42,768 nucleotides of DNA from Methylophaga sp. (GTDB lineage Bacteria; Pseudomonadota; Gammaproteobacteria; Nitrosococcales; Methylophagaceae). Positions 15,740 through 24,564 of the stretch are shown one piece after another. The stretch lies in contig NZ_JAUSCC010000095.1 in NCBI RefSeq assembly GCF_030651745.1, positions 1 through 42,768 of the forward strand, in the 5' to 3' direction. The notes beneath the pieces are model-generated. The model saw nothing but the letters and a program-made list of their open reading frames with translations. It ran no database searches and was not told the origin of the DNA. Numbering within the stretch: position 1 is the stretch's first letter; every line of letters starts with the position of its first letter. The translations under genes and the position numbers were made by a program.

Positions 15740-16642
15740 ATGACTGAAAAACAACTTACACACTTAAAACAACTCGAAGCAGAAAGTATTCATATCATGC
15801 GTGAGGTGGCTGCCGAGTTTGAAAATCCGGTCATGCTATATTCGATTGGTAAGGATTCTGCGGTCATGCTGCATCTGGCGATGAAAGCATTTTATCCGGG
15901 CAAGCCGCCATTTCCATTAATGCATATTGATACCACCTGGAAGTTTCAGGAAATGGTCAGATTCCGCGATCAACGAGCCAAAGAGTTGGGACTTGAACTC
16001 ATTGTGCATACTAATCAGGAAGGCGTTGAAGCGGGTATCAATCCTTTTGATCATCCTCGTTACACCGACATCATGAAGACTGACGCACTAAAACAGGCGT
16101 TGAGTAAATATGGATTTGATGCGGCATTTGGTGGTGCCCGCCGTGATGAGGAAAAGTCTCGTGCTAAGGAAAGGGTATATTCGTTCCGTGATAAAAATCA
16201 TCGCTGGGATCCTAAAGCTCAACGTCCTGAATTATGGAATATCTATAACAGCCGGGTGAATAAAGGCGAAAGCATTCGTGTTTTCCCGCTTTCAAACTGG
16301 ACAGAACTGGATATCTGGCAATACATCTATTTGGAGCAGATCCCGATTGTGCCCTTGTATTACGCTGCTGAACGCCCAGTCGTTGATTACAACGGTCTGA
16401 CCATTATGGTGGATGACGACCGTATGCGTATTCCGGAAGGGCAGCAGATCCGCATGGAAAAAGTTCGTTTCCGTACCTTGGGCTGCTATCCATTAACCGG
16501 TGCCGTGAAATCCGATGCTGATACCTTGCCTGAAATCATTCAGGAAATGTTGCTGACAACAACCTCTGAGCGCCAGGGGCGAGCCATTGATCACGATGAA
16601 GCCGGCTCGATGGAGAAAAAGAAACAGGAAGGTTATTTCTAA
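15740..16642 (+). CDS. cysD: Sulfate adenylyltransferase subunit 2 CysD
   Basis: The 300-residue protein contains the PP-loop [18 protein letters not shown] and [13 protein letters not shown], the conserved [15 protein letters not shown] and [16 protein letters not shown], and the ending [10 protein letters not shown]. This is CysD, the catalytic half of ATP sulfurylase, which forms APS from ATP and sulfate together with the GTPase CysN. It follows cysH by 11 nt. The distance to cysN is 115 bp, long for this operon, and the spacer can form structured RNA. Confidence 0.97.
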   Translation: MTEKQLTHLKQLEAESIHIMREVAAEFENPVMLYSIGKDSAVMLHLAMKAFYPGKPPFPLMHIDTTWKFQEMVRFRDQRAKELGLELIVHTNQEGVEAGINPFDHPRYTDIMKTDALKQALSKYGFDAAFGGARRDEEKSRAKERVYSFRDKNHRWDPKAQRPELWNIYNSRVNKGESIRVFPLSNWTELDIWQYIYLEQIPIVPLYYAAERPVVDYNGLTIMVDDDRMRIPEGQQIRMEKVRFRTLGCYPLTGAVKSDADTLPEIIQEMLLTTTSERQGRAIDHDEAGSMEKKKQEGYF

Positions 16643-16675
16643 TGCTCATAATGAGAGGAGCATTGACTCTCTCAT
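16641..16675 (+). other. Pseudoknot-capable RNA segment between cysD and cysN
   Basis: Arm 16641-16647 (AATGCTC) is complementary to 16658-16664 (GAGCATT), and 16651-16657 (ATGAGAG) to 16669-16675 (CTCTCAT). The arms interleave in the order S1, S2, S1', S2', as in an H-type pseudoknot; otherwise they give two mutually exclusive hairpins. The linking loops are 3, 0 and 4 nt, tight for two full 7-bp stems. It begins within the cysD stop codon. Confidence 0.4.
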
Positions 16676-16757
16676 CAAGCAGCAAACCGAATTGAATATG
16701 ATGCTCAAATTGATGAGTATCTTGACCCGTTAAAGATAATTAAACCAGGCACTCAAC

Positions 16758-18185
16758 ATGACATACGAAACTGATGCGCTGATTGCGACCGATATCGAAG
16801 CCTATCTCAAGCAACACGAAAACAAGGAACTGCTGCGTTTTCTGACCTGCGGTAATGTGGATGATGGAAAAAGTACGCTGATTGGACGGTTGTTACACGA
16901 TTCCAAAATGATCTATGAAGATCAGCTGGAAGCGGTGACACGTGACAGTGTGAAATCTGGAACTACTGGCAATCAAGTCGACCTGGCTTTGCTAGTTGAT
17001 GGACTGCAAGCTGAACGTGAGCAGGGCATTACCATTGATGTGGCCTATCGTTATTTTTCCACCACAAAACGTAAATTTATCATTGCTGATACACCGGGAC
17101 ATGAACAATACACTCGTAACATGGCGACCGGTGCTTCAACCTGTCAGTTGGCAATTATTCTGATTGATGCCCGTTACGGAATGCAGACTCAGACCCGTCG
17201 CCATAGTTTTATTGCTTCATTATTGGGCATCAAACACATTATCGTTGCCATCAATAAAATGGATTTGATGGATTTCAGCGAACAGGTATTTAACGATATT
17301 CGTAAAGCGTATAGCGAATTTGCCCGTGAGCTGGAAATTGAAGATATTCACTTTGTACCGATGTCGGCATTAAACGGCGACAATGTGGTGAACAAAAGCG
17401 AAAACATGCCTTGGTATCAGGGCAACACAATGATGGAGCTACTGGAAAATATTGAGATTGGCAAGGATGCCAATATCCAGGATGCGCGTTTCCCGGTGCA
17501 ATTTGTCAGCCGGCCGAATCTGAACTTCCGCGGTTATTGTGGCACCCTGTCTGCCGGTATTCTGAAACCCGGTGATGAAATCACCGTGTTGCCATCCGGT
17601 AAGGAAAGCAAAGTGAAAGCGCTGGTGACCTATGATGGTGAATTGGATTATGCGGTTCCGGGTGAGTCGATAACCGTTACCCTGCAGGATGAAGTCGATG
17701 TCAGTCGTGGCGATATGATTGTACATCGTGATCATCAGCCGCATGTTTCCAGTCGTTTTAAAGCCATGGTGGTATGGATGACAGAACAACCGCTGGTGGC
17801 AAACAAACAATACAATATCAAGGTTGGCGTATCTGACAGCACCGGGGTGATGACACAGGTTGATCATCAGGTGGATGTAAATACTCTGGCTCATAATCAT
17901 GTGACTGAGCTCAAACTTAATGAAATCGGCTTATGTGAATTTTCATTGAACAAACCGGTCGTGTTTGATGCCTACAAACGCAATCGTACCACCGGTGCCT
18001 TTATCATTATTGATAGGCTGACCAATGTTACGATTGGTGCGGGAATGATTACTGAAGCAATTACCGGCATTACGAATGAAGCAGCGGTTACGGATATTTC
18101 AGCATTTGAGCTTGAACTAAATGCCTTAATACGTAAACACTTCCCGCATTGGGATGCCAAAGATATCAGCCAACTGCTGAACTAA
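16758..18185 (+). CDS. cysN: Sulfate adenylyltransferase subunit 1 CysN (GTPase)
   Basis: The 475-residue translation-factor-type GTPase has G1 [16 protein letters not shown]2/switch [15 protein letters not shown]3 [13 protein letters not shown]4 NKMDLMDF and G5 SALNGD, followed by two beta-barrel domains. GTP hydrolysis drives APS formation by CysD. The protein ends after the third domain without a fused APS kinase, unlike CysNC proteins. This fits an APS-reducing pathway. It is the last gene before a long palindromic terminator. Confidence 0.97.
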   Translation: MTYETDALIATDIEAYLKQHENKELLRFLTCGNVDDGKSTLIGRLLHDSKMIYEDQLEAVTRDSVKSGTTGNQVDLALLVDGLQAEREQGITIDVAYRYFSTTKRKFIIADTPGHEQYTRNMATGASTCQLAIILIDARYGMQTQTRRHSFIASLLGIKHIIVAINKMDLMDFSEQVFNDIRKAYSEFARELEIEDIHFVPMSALNGDNVVNKSENMPWYQGNTMMELLENIEIGKDANIQDARFPVQFVSRPNLNFRGYCGTLSAGILKPGDEITVLPSGKESKVKALVTYDGELDYAVPGESITVTLQDEVDVSRGDMIVHRDHQPHVSSRFKAMVVWMTEQPLVANKQYNIKVGVSDSTGVMTQVDHQVDVNTLAHNHVTELKLNEIGLCEFSLNKPVVFDAYKRNRTTGAFIIIDRLTNVTIGAGMITEAITGITNEAAVTDISAFELELNALIRKHFPHWDAKDISQLLN

Positions 18186-18193
18186 AAAATGCA

Positions 18194-18231
18194 AAAACAA
18201 ATCAGGCCGCGTACGCGGCCTGATTTGTTTT
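18194..18231. terminator. Terminator of cysHDN: perfect 38-bp palindrome
   Basis: Two 19-base arms centred between 18212 and 18213 are perfectly complementary (left arm AAAACAAATCAGGCCGCGT). The GC-rich core with A-rich and T-rich ends should terminate transcription from either side. It begins 8 nt after cysN. The next 240 bp to the EAL gene hold no gene that I can support. Confidence 0.88.
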
Positions 18232-18473
18232 AATGGCAAGCAATAGTTTTTTTATCACTCAATTAGTACCAAGCATGTTGCTAAACCTTTTGAATAATCA
18301 AATGTTGGAACTTAGCGCGTTTGAAATGCAAAATCTCTACGGAGCCTTAGTTAGTTTGCTATTTAGTTAGCTGCGATAAATGCGAGTGAAAAAATATCAG
18401 AATTATGTGAACCGGTTTTAGTAGAAATTTATGAATTGCGTTAAATTCTGCTGAAATTGTGATGGTGAATTAA

Positions 18474-19241
18474 ATGAAAGAACAGGCGGATTTTCGAAAA
18501 ATTGGTTGTGGTGAGTGCTTGAAAAGCAGTTTACTCGGCTTTGATTTTTCGATGGCCTTCCAACCCATCGTCAACACTGCCACTCAAACGGTTTATGCTC
18601 AGGAAGCTCTAGTAAGAGGTGTGGAAGGACAGGGTTCTGCATTTGTTTTTGCCAATGTGAATGACAGTAACCGCTATCGCTTTGATCAGGCATGTCGAGT
18701 CAAAGCAATTAAACTTGCCGCAGAGCTCAACATCGATTCTAAACTCAGCATCAACTTTATGCCCAATGCAGTGTACAAACCCGAGTTATGTATCCGAACG
18801 ACACTTGAAGCTGCAGAGATCTATAACTTCCCGATTGAACGTATTATTTTCGAAGTGACGGAAGGTGAACAGATTAACGACCATGAACACCTGCAGGATA
18901 TTATTCAGTCTTATCAGCAGCATGGATTTTCAACTGCCATAGATGATTTTGGGGCTGGCTATGCGGGGTTGAATCTGCTGGCAAATATGCAGACCGATTT
19001 AGTGAAATTGGATATGGCTTTAATACGCAACATACATAACGATAAAGTCAGGCAGTCCATTACGCGAGGCATCATCGCTTTCTGTAATGATTTGGATATT
19101 ACCGTGATAGCGGAAGGTATCGAATCTGCAGATGAGCTTTATGTTTTACAAGAGATGGGGATTGAGTTATTTCAGGGCTATTATTTTGCTAAGCCAAGCT
19201 TTGAATCCCTGGCCACGGTTACATCAGATTGGTGGCGCTGA
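18474..19241 (+). CDS. Stand-alone EAL-domain c-di-GMP phosphodiesterase
   Basis: The 255-residue protein is almost entirely one EAL domain, without a GGDEF or an obvious sensor domain. Active-site elements are all present: QEALVRG (EAL), SINFMPNAV (Asn), FEVTEGEQ (Glu), AIDDFGAGYAGL (Asp-Asp), VKLDMALIR (Lys) and IAEGIES (Glu). It should therefore hydrolyse c-di-GMP in the cytoplasm. The short N-terminal stretch with GCGECLKSS contains two Cys and may sense redox or metal (inference). Its 3' end overlaps the convergent glycosylase gene by 18 bp. A PilZ protein is encoded at 37650. Confidence 0.92.
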   Translation: MKEQADFRKIGCGECLKSSLLGFDFSMAFQPIVNTATQTVYAQEALVRGVEGQGSAFVFANVNDSNRYRFDQACRVKAIKLAAELNIDSKLSINFMPNAVYKPELCIRTTLEAAEIYNFPIERIIFEVTEGEQINDHEHLQDIIQSYQQHGFSTAIDDFGAGYAGLNLLANMQTDLVKLDMALIRNIHNDKVRQSITRGIIAFCNDLDITVIAEGIESADELYVLQEMGIELFQGYYFAKPSFESLATVTSDWWR

Positions 19242-19745
19242 TAATGCTTGATGCCAAAGCTTTTGTTTCATTTCATATGACATAGCTGCATGTGCCGGGC
19301 TGGTTGAAGGTAGTCTTTGGTAATCTAGTAAAATGCCAGCGGATTCCAGCTGTTTCATCACATAACGTTTGAATAGCTGTTCTGCTTTACCACCATTAAA
19401 AAAGATTTGCCCTATTGTCGGATGACGCTGCAGCAAAGCCACAAAATCATTGGTAATTATCGACTCCGTTTCAATATGCTGATCCAGACTTCCCGGGCGA
19501 CGGCAACTTTTCAATACATCCCATACGGCAATCTGCTGTTGTTTCAATATGTCACAACGTTGTTCATAACCTAACAAGTCTGATTGACCAAAAAAAGACG
19601 TCATAACAGGCCAGAATGCATTACGAGGATGAGCGTAATAACGTTGCTGTTTTAATGATTCCATTCCTGGCATCGAGCCGAGAATAAGGATTCGCGGAGT
19701 TAAACCGACAATAGCTGGAAAGCTGGTGGCGTGTTCTAGGGTCAC
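19224..19745 (-). CDS. Hypoxanthine/uracil-DNA glycosylase (UDG family 6 type)
   Basis: The 173-residue protein belongs to the UDG superfamily. Family-6 style motifs are RILILGSMPGMESL (motif A), AFWPVMTSFFG, FFNGGKAEQLF and the C-terminal LPSTSPAHA (motif B). Such enzymes remove deoxyinosine formed by adenine deamination. It converges with the EAL gene, overlapping it by 18 bp, and follows the DUF3465 gene with a 4-bp overlap, so the latter two are probably one transcript. Another UDG subfamily is possible, but the LPSTSPA form is typical of the hypoxanthine group. Confidence 0.85.
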   Translation of the reverse strand: MTLEHATSFPAIVGLTPRILILGSMPGMESLKQQRYYAHPRNAFWPVMTSFFGQSDLLGYEQRCDILKQQQIAVWDVLKSCRRPGSLDQHIETESIITNDFVALLQRHPTIGQIFFNGGKAEQLFKRYVMKQLESAGILLDYQRLPSTSPAHAAMSYEMKQKLWHQALSAPPI

Positions 19746-20185
19746 TGATAGAGACTATCCTGATGTCTTATCCAACCATGTGGATGGCGGTTGGCTGGAT
19801 CATGATGGGTCCAATGAATCAAGCCGCCTTTATCATTCCAGATATATTCGCCGTAAACGCGGACTTCGTCGCCTTCTCTAATATCATCAATTCTTGGTGC
19901 CAAATCAATATTGTGAACAATTAACAGAGTTTGCCCGCTGGGTAATTCAATAATAAACCGTTGATGTCGACTGCCTTCATGATCATCTGATAATAGCCGT
20001 GTTACCGTGCCGGACACCTCAATCTGAACATCACTTTGCCGCTGTTCAAACAGTTGTTCAACACTGCCAGCAGGTGAAGAGACATTATTTTGCGGTTCGG
20101 GCTCATAAAAGCTTCCCATAAAGATCAAAATGGCAAAGCCAAACAGGATCCAGATGCGTTGCTGCATACGGGTAAATTTCGACAT
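19742..20185 (-). CDS. DUF3465 family protein, membrane-anchored
   Basis: The protein has 147 residues from the ATG at 20185, chosen for GGAG 9 nt upstream; a start six codons earlier is weaker. One hydrophobic segment (about residues 11-26) anchors or exports it. The remainder is an OB-fold-like domain: VQIEVSGTVTRLLSDD, GSRHQRFIIELPSGQTLLI, HNIDLAPRID, VYGEYIWNDKGGLIHWTHHD. These segments match the DUF3465 family as I recall it. No activity has been established. The adjoining glycosylase gene overlaps its stop. Confidence 0.78.
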   Translation of the reverse strand: MSKFTRMQQRIWILFGFAILIFMGSFYEPEPQNNVSSPAGSVEQLFEQRQSDVQIEVSGTVTRLLSDDHEGSRHQRFIIELPSGQTLLIVHNIDLAPRIDDIREGDEVRVYGEYIWNDKGGLIHWTHHDPANRHPHGWIRHQDSLYQ

Positions 20186-20423
20186 TATTGATTGCTCCAC
20201 CAATAACTCAATCGAATGATTTACTGGTTGTTTTTCAAATTACCTGAGATTTTCAAATGATAAACTGTTTACCTGCTTGACCATAGCAAAGGTTTTAATC
20301 ATCAGAAGATTAGTTTTCAGATAGCTCAAAAAGCGAATGAGTTTTGTCGATGAAAATTAAAATAGCTCAATGAAATGGCTTTAGTGGATTCTTTAAGTAA
20401 CAATTAATATCGATATAGCCATT

Positions 20424-20458
20424 TATAATTTCCTGTTATAAGCCAGCATCGTTATAAT
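20424..20458 (+). promoter_or_regulatory. Putative cysI promoter with three TTATAA repeats
   Basis: A perfect -10 TATAAT sits at 20453-20458, 34 bp before cysI. The -35 is poor. TTATAA recurs three times at about 20424, 20436 and 20452, which could reflect regulator half-sites; activator dependence (CysB) would explain the weak -35. The rest of the 300-bp spacer 20186-20492 shows no gene. Confidence 0.45.
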
Positions 20459-20492
20459 GTGCGGTTCCATTGAAACCGTTTAGAGACCATAA

Positions 20493-22151
20493 ATGTATCA
20501 ATACGACAAGTATGATCAGACGATGATAGATCAGCGAGTTGCACAATTTCGCGATCAAACCCGTCGCTTCCTTGCCGGCGAATTGACTGAAGAGCAATTC
20601 CGTCCGCTGCGCCTTATGAATGGTTTATACATTCAGATCCATGCGCCTATGCTGCGAGTCGCCATCCCATACGGCATGATGTCATCGCGTCAGGTACGGA
20701 AAATTGCTGAAGTTGCCCGCCGCTATGACAAGGGTTTTGTGCATTTCACCACCCGCCAGAACTTTCAGATGAACTGGCCAAAACTTGAAGATGTGCCGGA
20801 TATTCTGGCAGAACTGGCCAGTGTGCAAATGCATGCCATTCAAAGTAGTGGTAACTGTATCCGTAACACTACTTCCGATCATCTGGCCGGTGTTAATGCC
20901 AACGAGATTGAAGATCCGCGGCCATGGGCTGAAATCATTCGTCAATGGTCAACGTTTCATCCAGAATTTGCCTACTTACCTCGAAAATTCAAAATTGCTG
21001 TTATCGGTTCCAATGAAGATCGTGCAGCGACCAAATTACATGATATCGGTTTGCATCTGGTTAAAAACCATGAAGGTGAAGTCGGTTTTGAAGTGCTGGT
21101 GGGTGGTGGTTTAGGCCGTACGCCAATTATTGGTGAACAGATCCGACCTTTTCTGGAAAAACAGGACTTGCTGTCTTATCTTGAAGCCATTCTGCGTGTT
21201 TACAACCGTCTTGGTCGTCGTGATAACAAATACAAAGCACGTATCAAAATTACTGTCCGGGAACATGGTATCAATCATATCCGCGAATTGGTCGAAGCAG
21301 AGTGGGTGCATATTCGCGATCAGCTGAAACTGGATGCGAAAGAAATCGACCGGGTAAAACAGTATTTCACTGAACCAGCTTATGAGTTGGATGCGGTTGA
21401 TTCCGATAGCAGCTATGCCGATCTGTTGGCACAAGACAAAGAGTTTGCGCTTTGGGTCAAACAAAACACTGCCGATCATAAAGTTCCAGGTTACCGGGCG
21501 GTCTATGTTTCATTGAAAAAACCGGGACAAGCGCCTGGCGACATTACTTCCGAGCAACTGGAAGTGGTTGCTGACTTGGCAGATGAATTCAGCTTTGGCG
21601 AAGTACGTTCAACCCATACGCAAAATCTGGTTTACACCGATGTAAAACAAGCTGATTTATATGCCTTGTGGTTACGTTTGAATGCCGAAGATTTGGCAAC
21701 ACCAAATATTAATACTCTGACCGATATCATTTGCTGTCCGGGGCTGGATTATTGCGGTCTGGCTAATGCGACTTCTATTCCATTATCCAAAGGCATTGCT
21801 CAACGCTTTGATGATTTGGATTACCTGCATGATCTGGGCGATATCAAAATTAAGTTTTCCGGTTGTATGAACGGTTGTGCACATCAAAGCGTCGGTCATA
21901 TCGGTATATTGGGTGTCGATAAAAAAGGTGAAGAGTGGTACCAGTTCACCTTGGGTGGCAGCTCAGAAGCTGATGCTTCATTGGGTGAGCGTCTGGGACG
22001 GGCGATTCCAAAAGACGAAGTTGTCGATACCGTAGCGCATTTGCTAGATGCTTATATCGACCTGCGCCATGAAGATGAGAGTTTCCTCGCGACTGTGCGC
22101 CGGGTTGGCGTTGATCCATTCAAGGAGCGTGTTTATGCAGAAGATCATTAA
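20493..22151 (+). CDS. cysI: Sulfite reductase, siroheme/iron-sulfur hemoprotein CysI
   Basis: The 552-residue protein has two nitrite/sulfite-reductase half-repeats. The first includes RRYDKGFVHFTTRQNFQMNWP and SSGNCIRNTTSDHLAGV. The siroheme-coupled 4Fe-4S ligands are in ICCPGLDYCGLANATS and FSGCMNGCAHQSVGHIG. It reduces sulfite to sulfide, the step after CysH. No flavoprotein cysJ is present; this form, paired with a DUF934 gene, is common in Pseudomonas-like bacteria and probably uses another electron donor. The DUF934 gene begins 17 nt before its stop. Confidence 0.95.
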   Translation: MYQYDKYDQTMIDQRVAQFRDQTRRFLAGELTEEQFRPLRLMNGLYIQIHAPMLRVAIPYGMMSSRQVRKIAEVARRYDKGFVHFTTRQNFQMNWPKLEDVPDILAELASVQMHAIQSSGNCIRNTTSDHLAGVNANEIEDPRPWAEIIRQWSTFHPEFAYLPRKFKIAVIGSNEDRAATKLHDIGLHLVKNHEGEVGFEVLVGGGLGRTPIIGEQIRPFLEKQDLLSYLEAILRVYNRLGRRDNKYKARIKITVREHGINHIRELVEAEWVHIRDQLKLDAKEIDRVKQYFTEPAYELDAVDSDSSYADLLAQDKEFALWVKQNTADHKVPGYRAVYVSLKKPGQAPGDITSEQLEVVADLADEFSFGEVRSTHTQNLVYTDVKQADLYALWLRLNAEDLATPNINTLTDIICCPGLDYCGLANATSIPLSKGIAQRFDDLDYLHDLGDIKIKFSGCMNGCAHQSVGHIGILGVDKKGEEWYQFTLGGSSEADASLGERLGRAIPKDEVVDTVAHLLDAYIDLRHEDESFLATVRRVGVDPFKERVYAEDH

Positions 22152-22617
22152 AGATCGCGAGATCGTTGACGACAACTGGCAGCATCTTGATGATGAGGCG
22201 GCTCTAGTTGCCGGCAATATCACGGTTTCGATCACTCGTTGGCAGGAACAGCACGAAACATTAAGTCGTCATGAGGGTGGCTTGGGTATTCGACTTTCAG
22301 GTGATGATCCCTTGGAAGAAATTGTTCCTGATTTGGGACGTTTTCAACTCGTTGTCTTGCTGTTCCCTGCATTCACCGATGGGCGTTGTTATTCTTATGC
22401 ACGTTTACTGCGGGATCGGTATCACTTTAAAGGTGAAATTCGTGCCCAGGGTGATGTGTTATACGATCAATTGTTTTACATGTCGCAATGCGGCATTAAC
22501 AGTTTTGAACTGGCAAATCCAAACCGTTTGGTCCAGGCGCTGGCGGCATTCGATGCTTTCAGCGAAAGCTATCAGGCCACCGTTTTAAGGCCTGAACCTT
22601 TGTATCGCCGTCGTTAA
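22135..22617 (+). CDS. DUF934 family protein, sulfite reductase partner
   Basis: The protein has 161 residues from the ATG at 22135 (AGGAG 8 nt upstream), overlapping cysI by 17 nt. Recognised features are an N-terminal IIKDREIVDDNW, LGIRLSGDDPLEEI, FPAFTDGRCYSYARLLRDR and VLYDQLFYMSQCGINSFEL. The family almost always follows cysI of this type. It has been described as an oxidoreductase-like or assembly partner, but its biochemical role is not settled. The FTDGRCYSYARLLR block is the most conserved part and has the single well-placed Cys. Confidence 0.9.
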   Translation: MQKIIKDREIVDDNWQHLDDEAALVAGNITVSITRWQEQHETLSRHEGGLGIRLSGDDPLEEIVPDLGRFQLVVLLFPAFTDGRCYSYARLLRDRYHFKGEIRAQGDVLYDQLFYMSQCGINSFELANPNRLVQALAAFDAFSESYQATVLRPEPLYRRR

Positions 22618-22627
22618 TTTCTCGAAG

Positions 22628-23503
22628 ATGGCTGTTTATGCAATCGGTGATGTTCAGGGATGTTTTGATGAACTGATTAAATTACTTGAAGCAGTCAGAT
22701 TTGATCCTCAGCAGGATCAAATCTGGTTGGCTGGTGATTTGGTTAACCGAGGCCCAAAATCGTTAGACACTTTGCGTTTCGTGCGACATCTGGGTGGGCA
22801 GACAGCAAAAGTCGTGTTGGGCAATCATGATTTGCACATGTTGGCGCATGCTGCAGGGAATAACGAGTTCAGTCATCGCCTGGATACCATTGAGCCGGTT
22901 TTAACGGCGGAAGACAGCGATGAATTGATTGACTGGTTGCGTCATCAACCGCTGTTTTATCATGACAAACAATTGCAATTCTCCATGGTACATGCCGGTT
23001 TGCCACCAGAATGGAGTATCGATGAAGCACTGTTGCGTGCTGCTGAAGTGGAGTCTGTTTTACAATCCGATAACTGGCGTGATTTTTTCAAACATATGTA
23101 CGGCAATAAACCCAAACGTTGGTCTGCCGATTTAACAGGTTGGGATCGGTTACGTTTTATTACCAACTGTTTTACTCGTTTACGTTATTGCCATGAAGAT
23201 GGCAGTCTGGCGCTGAAATTCAAAGGTGCGCCCAAAGATAAACCTGCAGAACAGAAACCCTGGTTTATGATGCCGAATCGTGCCAGTGCTAATGACAGGA
23301 TTGTGTTTGGCCACTGGTCGCAATTAGGCACGGGACAGTATGACAATGTTTTTTCGTTGGATAGTGGTGCGGTGTGGGGCGAACAGTTAACGGCAGTAAG
23401 GATTGATCAATCGCCTTATCAATGGACCGTGGTAGATGCTGATGCAGATGCTTTGCCGCATGCACGAAATAAAACGGCTGCTGAAAAGCAGCGCTGGCTG
23501 TAA
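22628..23503 (+). CDS. apaH: Diadenosine tetraphosphatase ApaH
   Basis: The 291-residue metallophosphatase has YAIGDVQGCFDEL (GDxxG), LAGDLVNRGPKSLDTL (GDxVDRG type with Asn in place of Asp), VVLGNHDLHML (GNHD), MVHAGLPP and VFGHWSQLG. It splits Ap4A symmetrically into two ADP. It starts 10 nt after the DUF934 gene, so it may be cotranscribed with cysI, although the link is probably incidental. In many gammaproteobacteria apaH instead neighbours ksgA. Confidence 0.94.
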   Translation: MAVYAIGDVQGCFDELIKLLEAVRFDPQQDQIWLAGDLVNRGPKSLDTLRFVRHLGGQTAKVVLGNHDLHMLAHAAGNNEFSHRLDTIEPVLTAEDSDELIDWLRHQPLFYHDKQLQFSMVHAGLPPEWSIDEALLRAAEVESVLQSDNWRDFFKHMYGNKPKRWSADLTGWDRLRFITNCFTRLRYCHEDGSLALKFKGAPKDKPAEQKPWFMMPNRASANDRIVFGHWSQLGTGQYDNVFSLDSGAVWGEQLTAVRIDQSPYQWTVVDADADALPHARNKTAAEKQRWL

Positions 23504-23572
23504 CTGACTGTTAGGCATTCATTTTTAAACACAGTACAATATCTTTTTTTCTCTTTTGGACATTTCTGAAAT

Positions 23573-24055
23573 ATGAGCAATATCAAAACCTTTTCAGGTG
23601 ACTTTTCCGCAAAAGGCATGCGAGTGGGTATCGTTGCTGGCCGTTTCAATGATTTTATCGTTGATAATCTGATTGCCGGTGCAGTGGATACATTGTTACG
23701 TCATGGTGTTGCGGAAAAAGATATTGAAATCGCCCGTGTTCCTGGCGCAGTGGAAATTCCCTTGGCTGTACAACGGATGGGTAAAACCGGCAAATACGAT
23801 GCGATCATCGCATTAGGCGCAGTTATTCGCGGTGGCACTCCTCATTTTGAATATGTTGCGGGAGAGTGCTCTAAGGGACTTGGTCAACTGACGCTACAAC
23901 TTGATATACCAATTGCTTTTGGTGTACTGACCGTCGATACCATTGAACAGGCCATTGAACGTGCTGGCACCAAAGCCGGTAATAAAGGAGCTGAAGCCGC
24001 GATGGGCACTATTGAAATGGTCAATGTATTACGTCAAATCGGAGCTGCCAAATAA
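23573..24055 (+). CDS. ribH: 6,7-dimethyl-8-ribityllumazine synthase RibH
   Basis: The protein has 160 residues. Lumazine synthase motifs are [50 protein letters not shown] and [20 protein letters not shown]. It forms the riboflavin precursor lumazine from ArP and DHBP as a multimer. The nusB start follows its stop without a gap (TAAATG). The rest of the riboflavin genes lie outside the window, and no FMN riboswitch is seen upstream. Confidence 0.96.
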   Translation: MSNIKTFSGDFSAKGMRVGIVAGRFNDFIVDNLIAGAVDTLLRHGVAEKDIEIARVPGAVEIPLAVQRMGKTGKYDAIIALGAVIRGGTPHFEYVAGECSKGLGQLTLQLDIPIAFGVLTVDTIEQAIERAGTKAGNKGAEAAMGTIEMVNVLRQIGAAK

Positions 24056-24517
24056 ATGGCTGGTGGACTGCCCCGGACTCAAGCTCGACGTGCCGCTGTG
24101 CAAGCGCTTTATCAATCATTGGTTAATAATCAGGCTCCTGAAAAAGACACCATGGATTTTGTTATTGCTGAATACGCCAACAAAATCGACAAAAACTATT
24201 TTCAACTGCTGGTCGAAGGTGTCACCAAAGAAATCGATACCATTGATGCTGAACTGACCCATGCGGTAGATAGAAGTTTATCCACCATTGATCCGGTTGA
24301 GGTTTCAGTATTACGACTGGCAGTTTTTGAATATATGCATCGTCCTGATATCCCATATCGCGTTGTGTTAAATGAAGCTGTTGAACTCGCCAAGTCATTT
24401 GGTGGTGAACAAGGCCATAAATACGTCAATGGCGTGTTAGATAAGATGGGCGCACGTTTGCGCCAGGTCGAATATCAGGCGGCCAAAGCAGCACGCGCCC
24501 AGAAAAAAACGAATTGA
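24056..24517 (+). CDS. nusB: Transcription antitermination factor NusB
   Basis: The 153-residue all-helical protein has RRAAVQALYQSLVNN (Arg-rich N-terminus that contacts boxA RNA), DKNYFQLLVEGV, VDRSLSTIDPVEVSVLRLAVFEY and IPYRVVLNEAVELAKSFGGEQGHKYVNGVLD. NusB binds boxA with S10 to prevent early termination in rRNA operons. It is immediately downstream of ribH, and a terminator follows its stop. Confidence 0.95.
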   Translation: MAGGLPRTQARRAAVQALYQSLVNNQAPEKDTMDFVIAEYANKIDKNYFQLLVEGVTKEIDTIDAELTHAVDRSLSTIDPVEVSVLRLAVFEYMHRPDIPYRVVLNEAVELAKSFGGEQGHKYVNGVLDKMGARLRQVEYQAAKAARAQKKTN

Positions 24518-24522
24518 TTATC

Positions 24523-24562
24523 AGCCCCGAAAAGATGCAACCATCCAGACGGGGCTTTTTTT
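24523..24562 (+). terminator. Terminator-like hairpin ending 2 bp before thiL
   Basis: AGCCCCG (24523-24529) pairs with CGGGGCT (24550-24556) and a T7 run follows (the last T at 24562). The thiL ATG is at 24565. The hairpin's 3' arm takes the place where the thiL ribosome site should be, so it could act as an attenuator as well as a terminator after nusB. Confidence 0.78.
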
Positions 24563-24564
24563 GA

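Noticed and set aside
17439..17900. A 153-residue ORF antisense to cysN
   Set aside because: cysN is conserved throughout this stretch. The antisense frame is His- and Ile-rich without domains, typical of a shadow frame.
20682..21479. Several ORFs overlapping cysI on both strands
   Set aside because: All fall in the conserved reductase frame and lack ribosome sites or recognisable domains.
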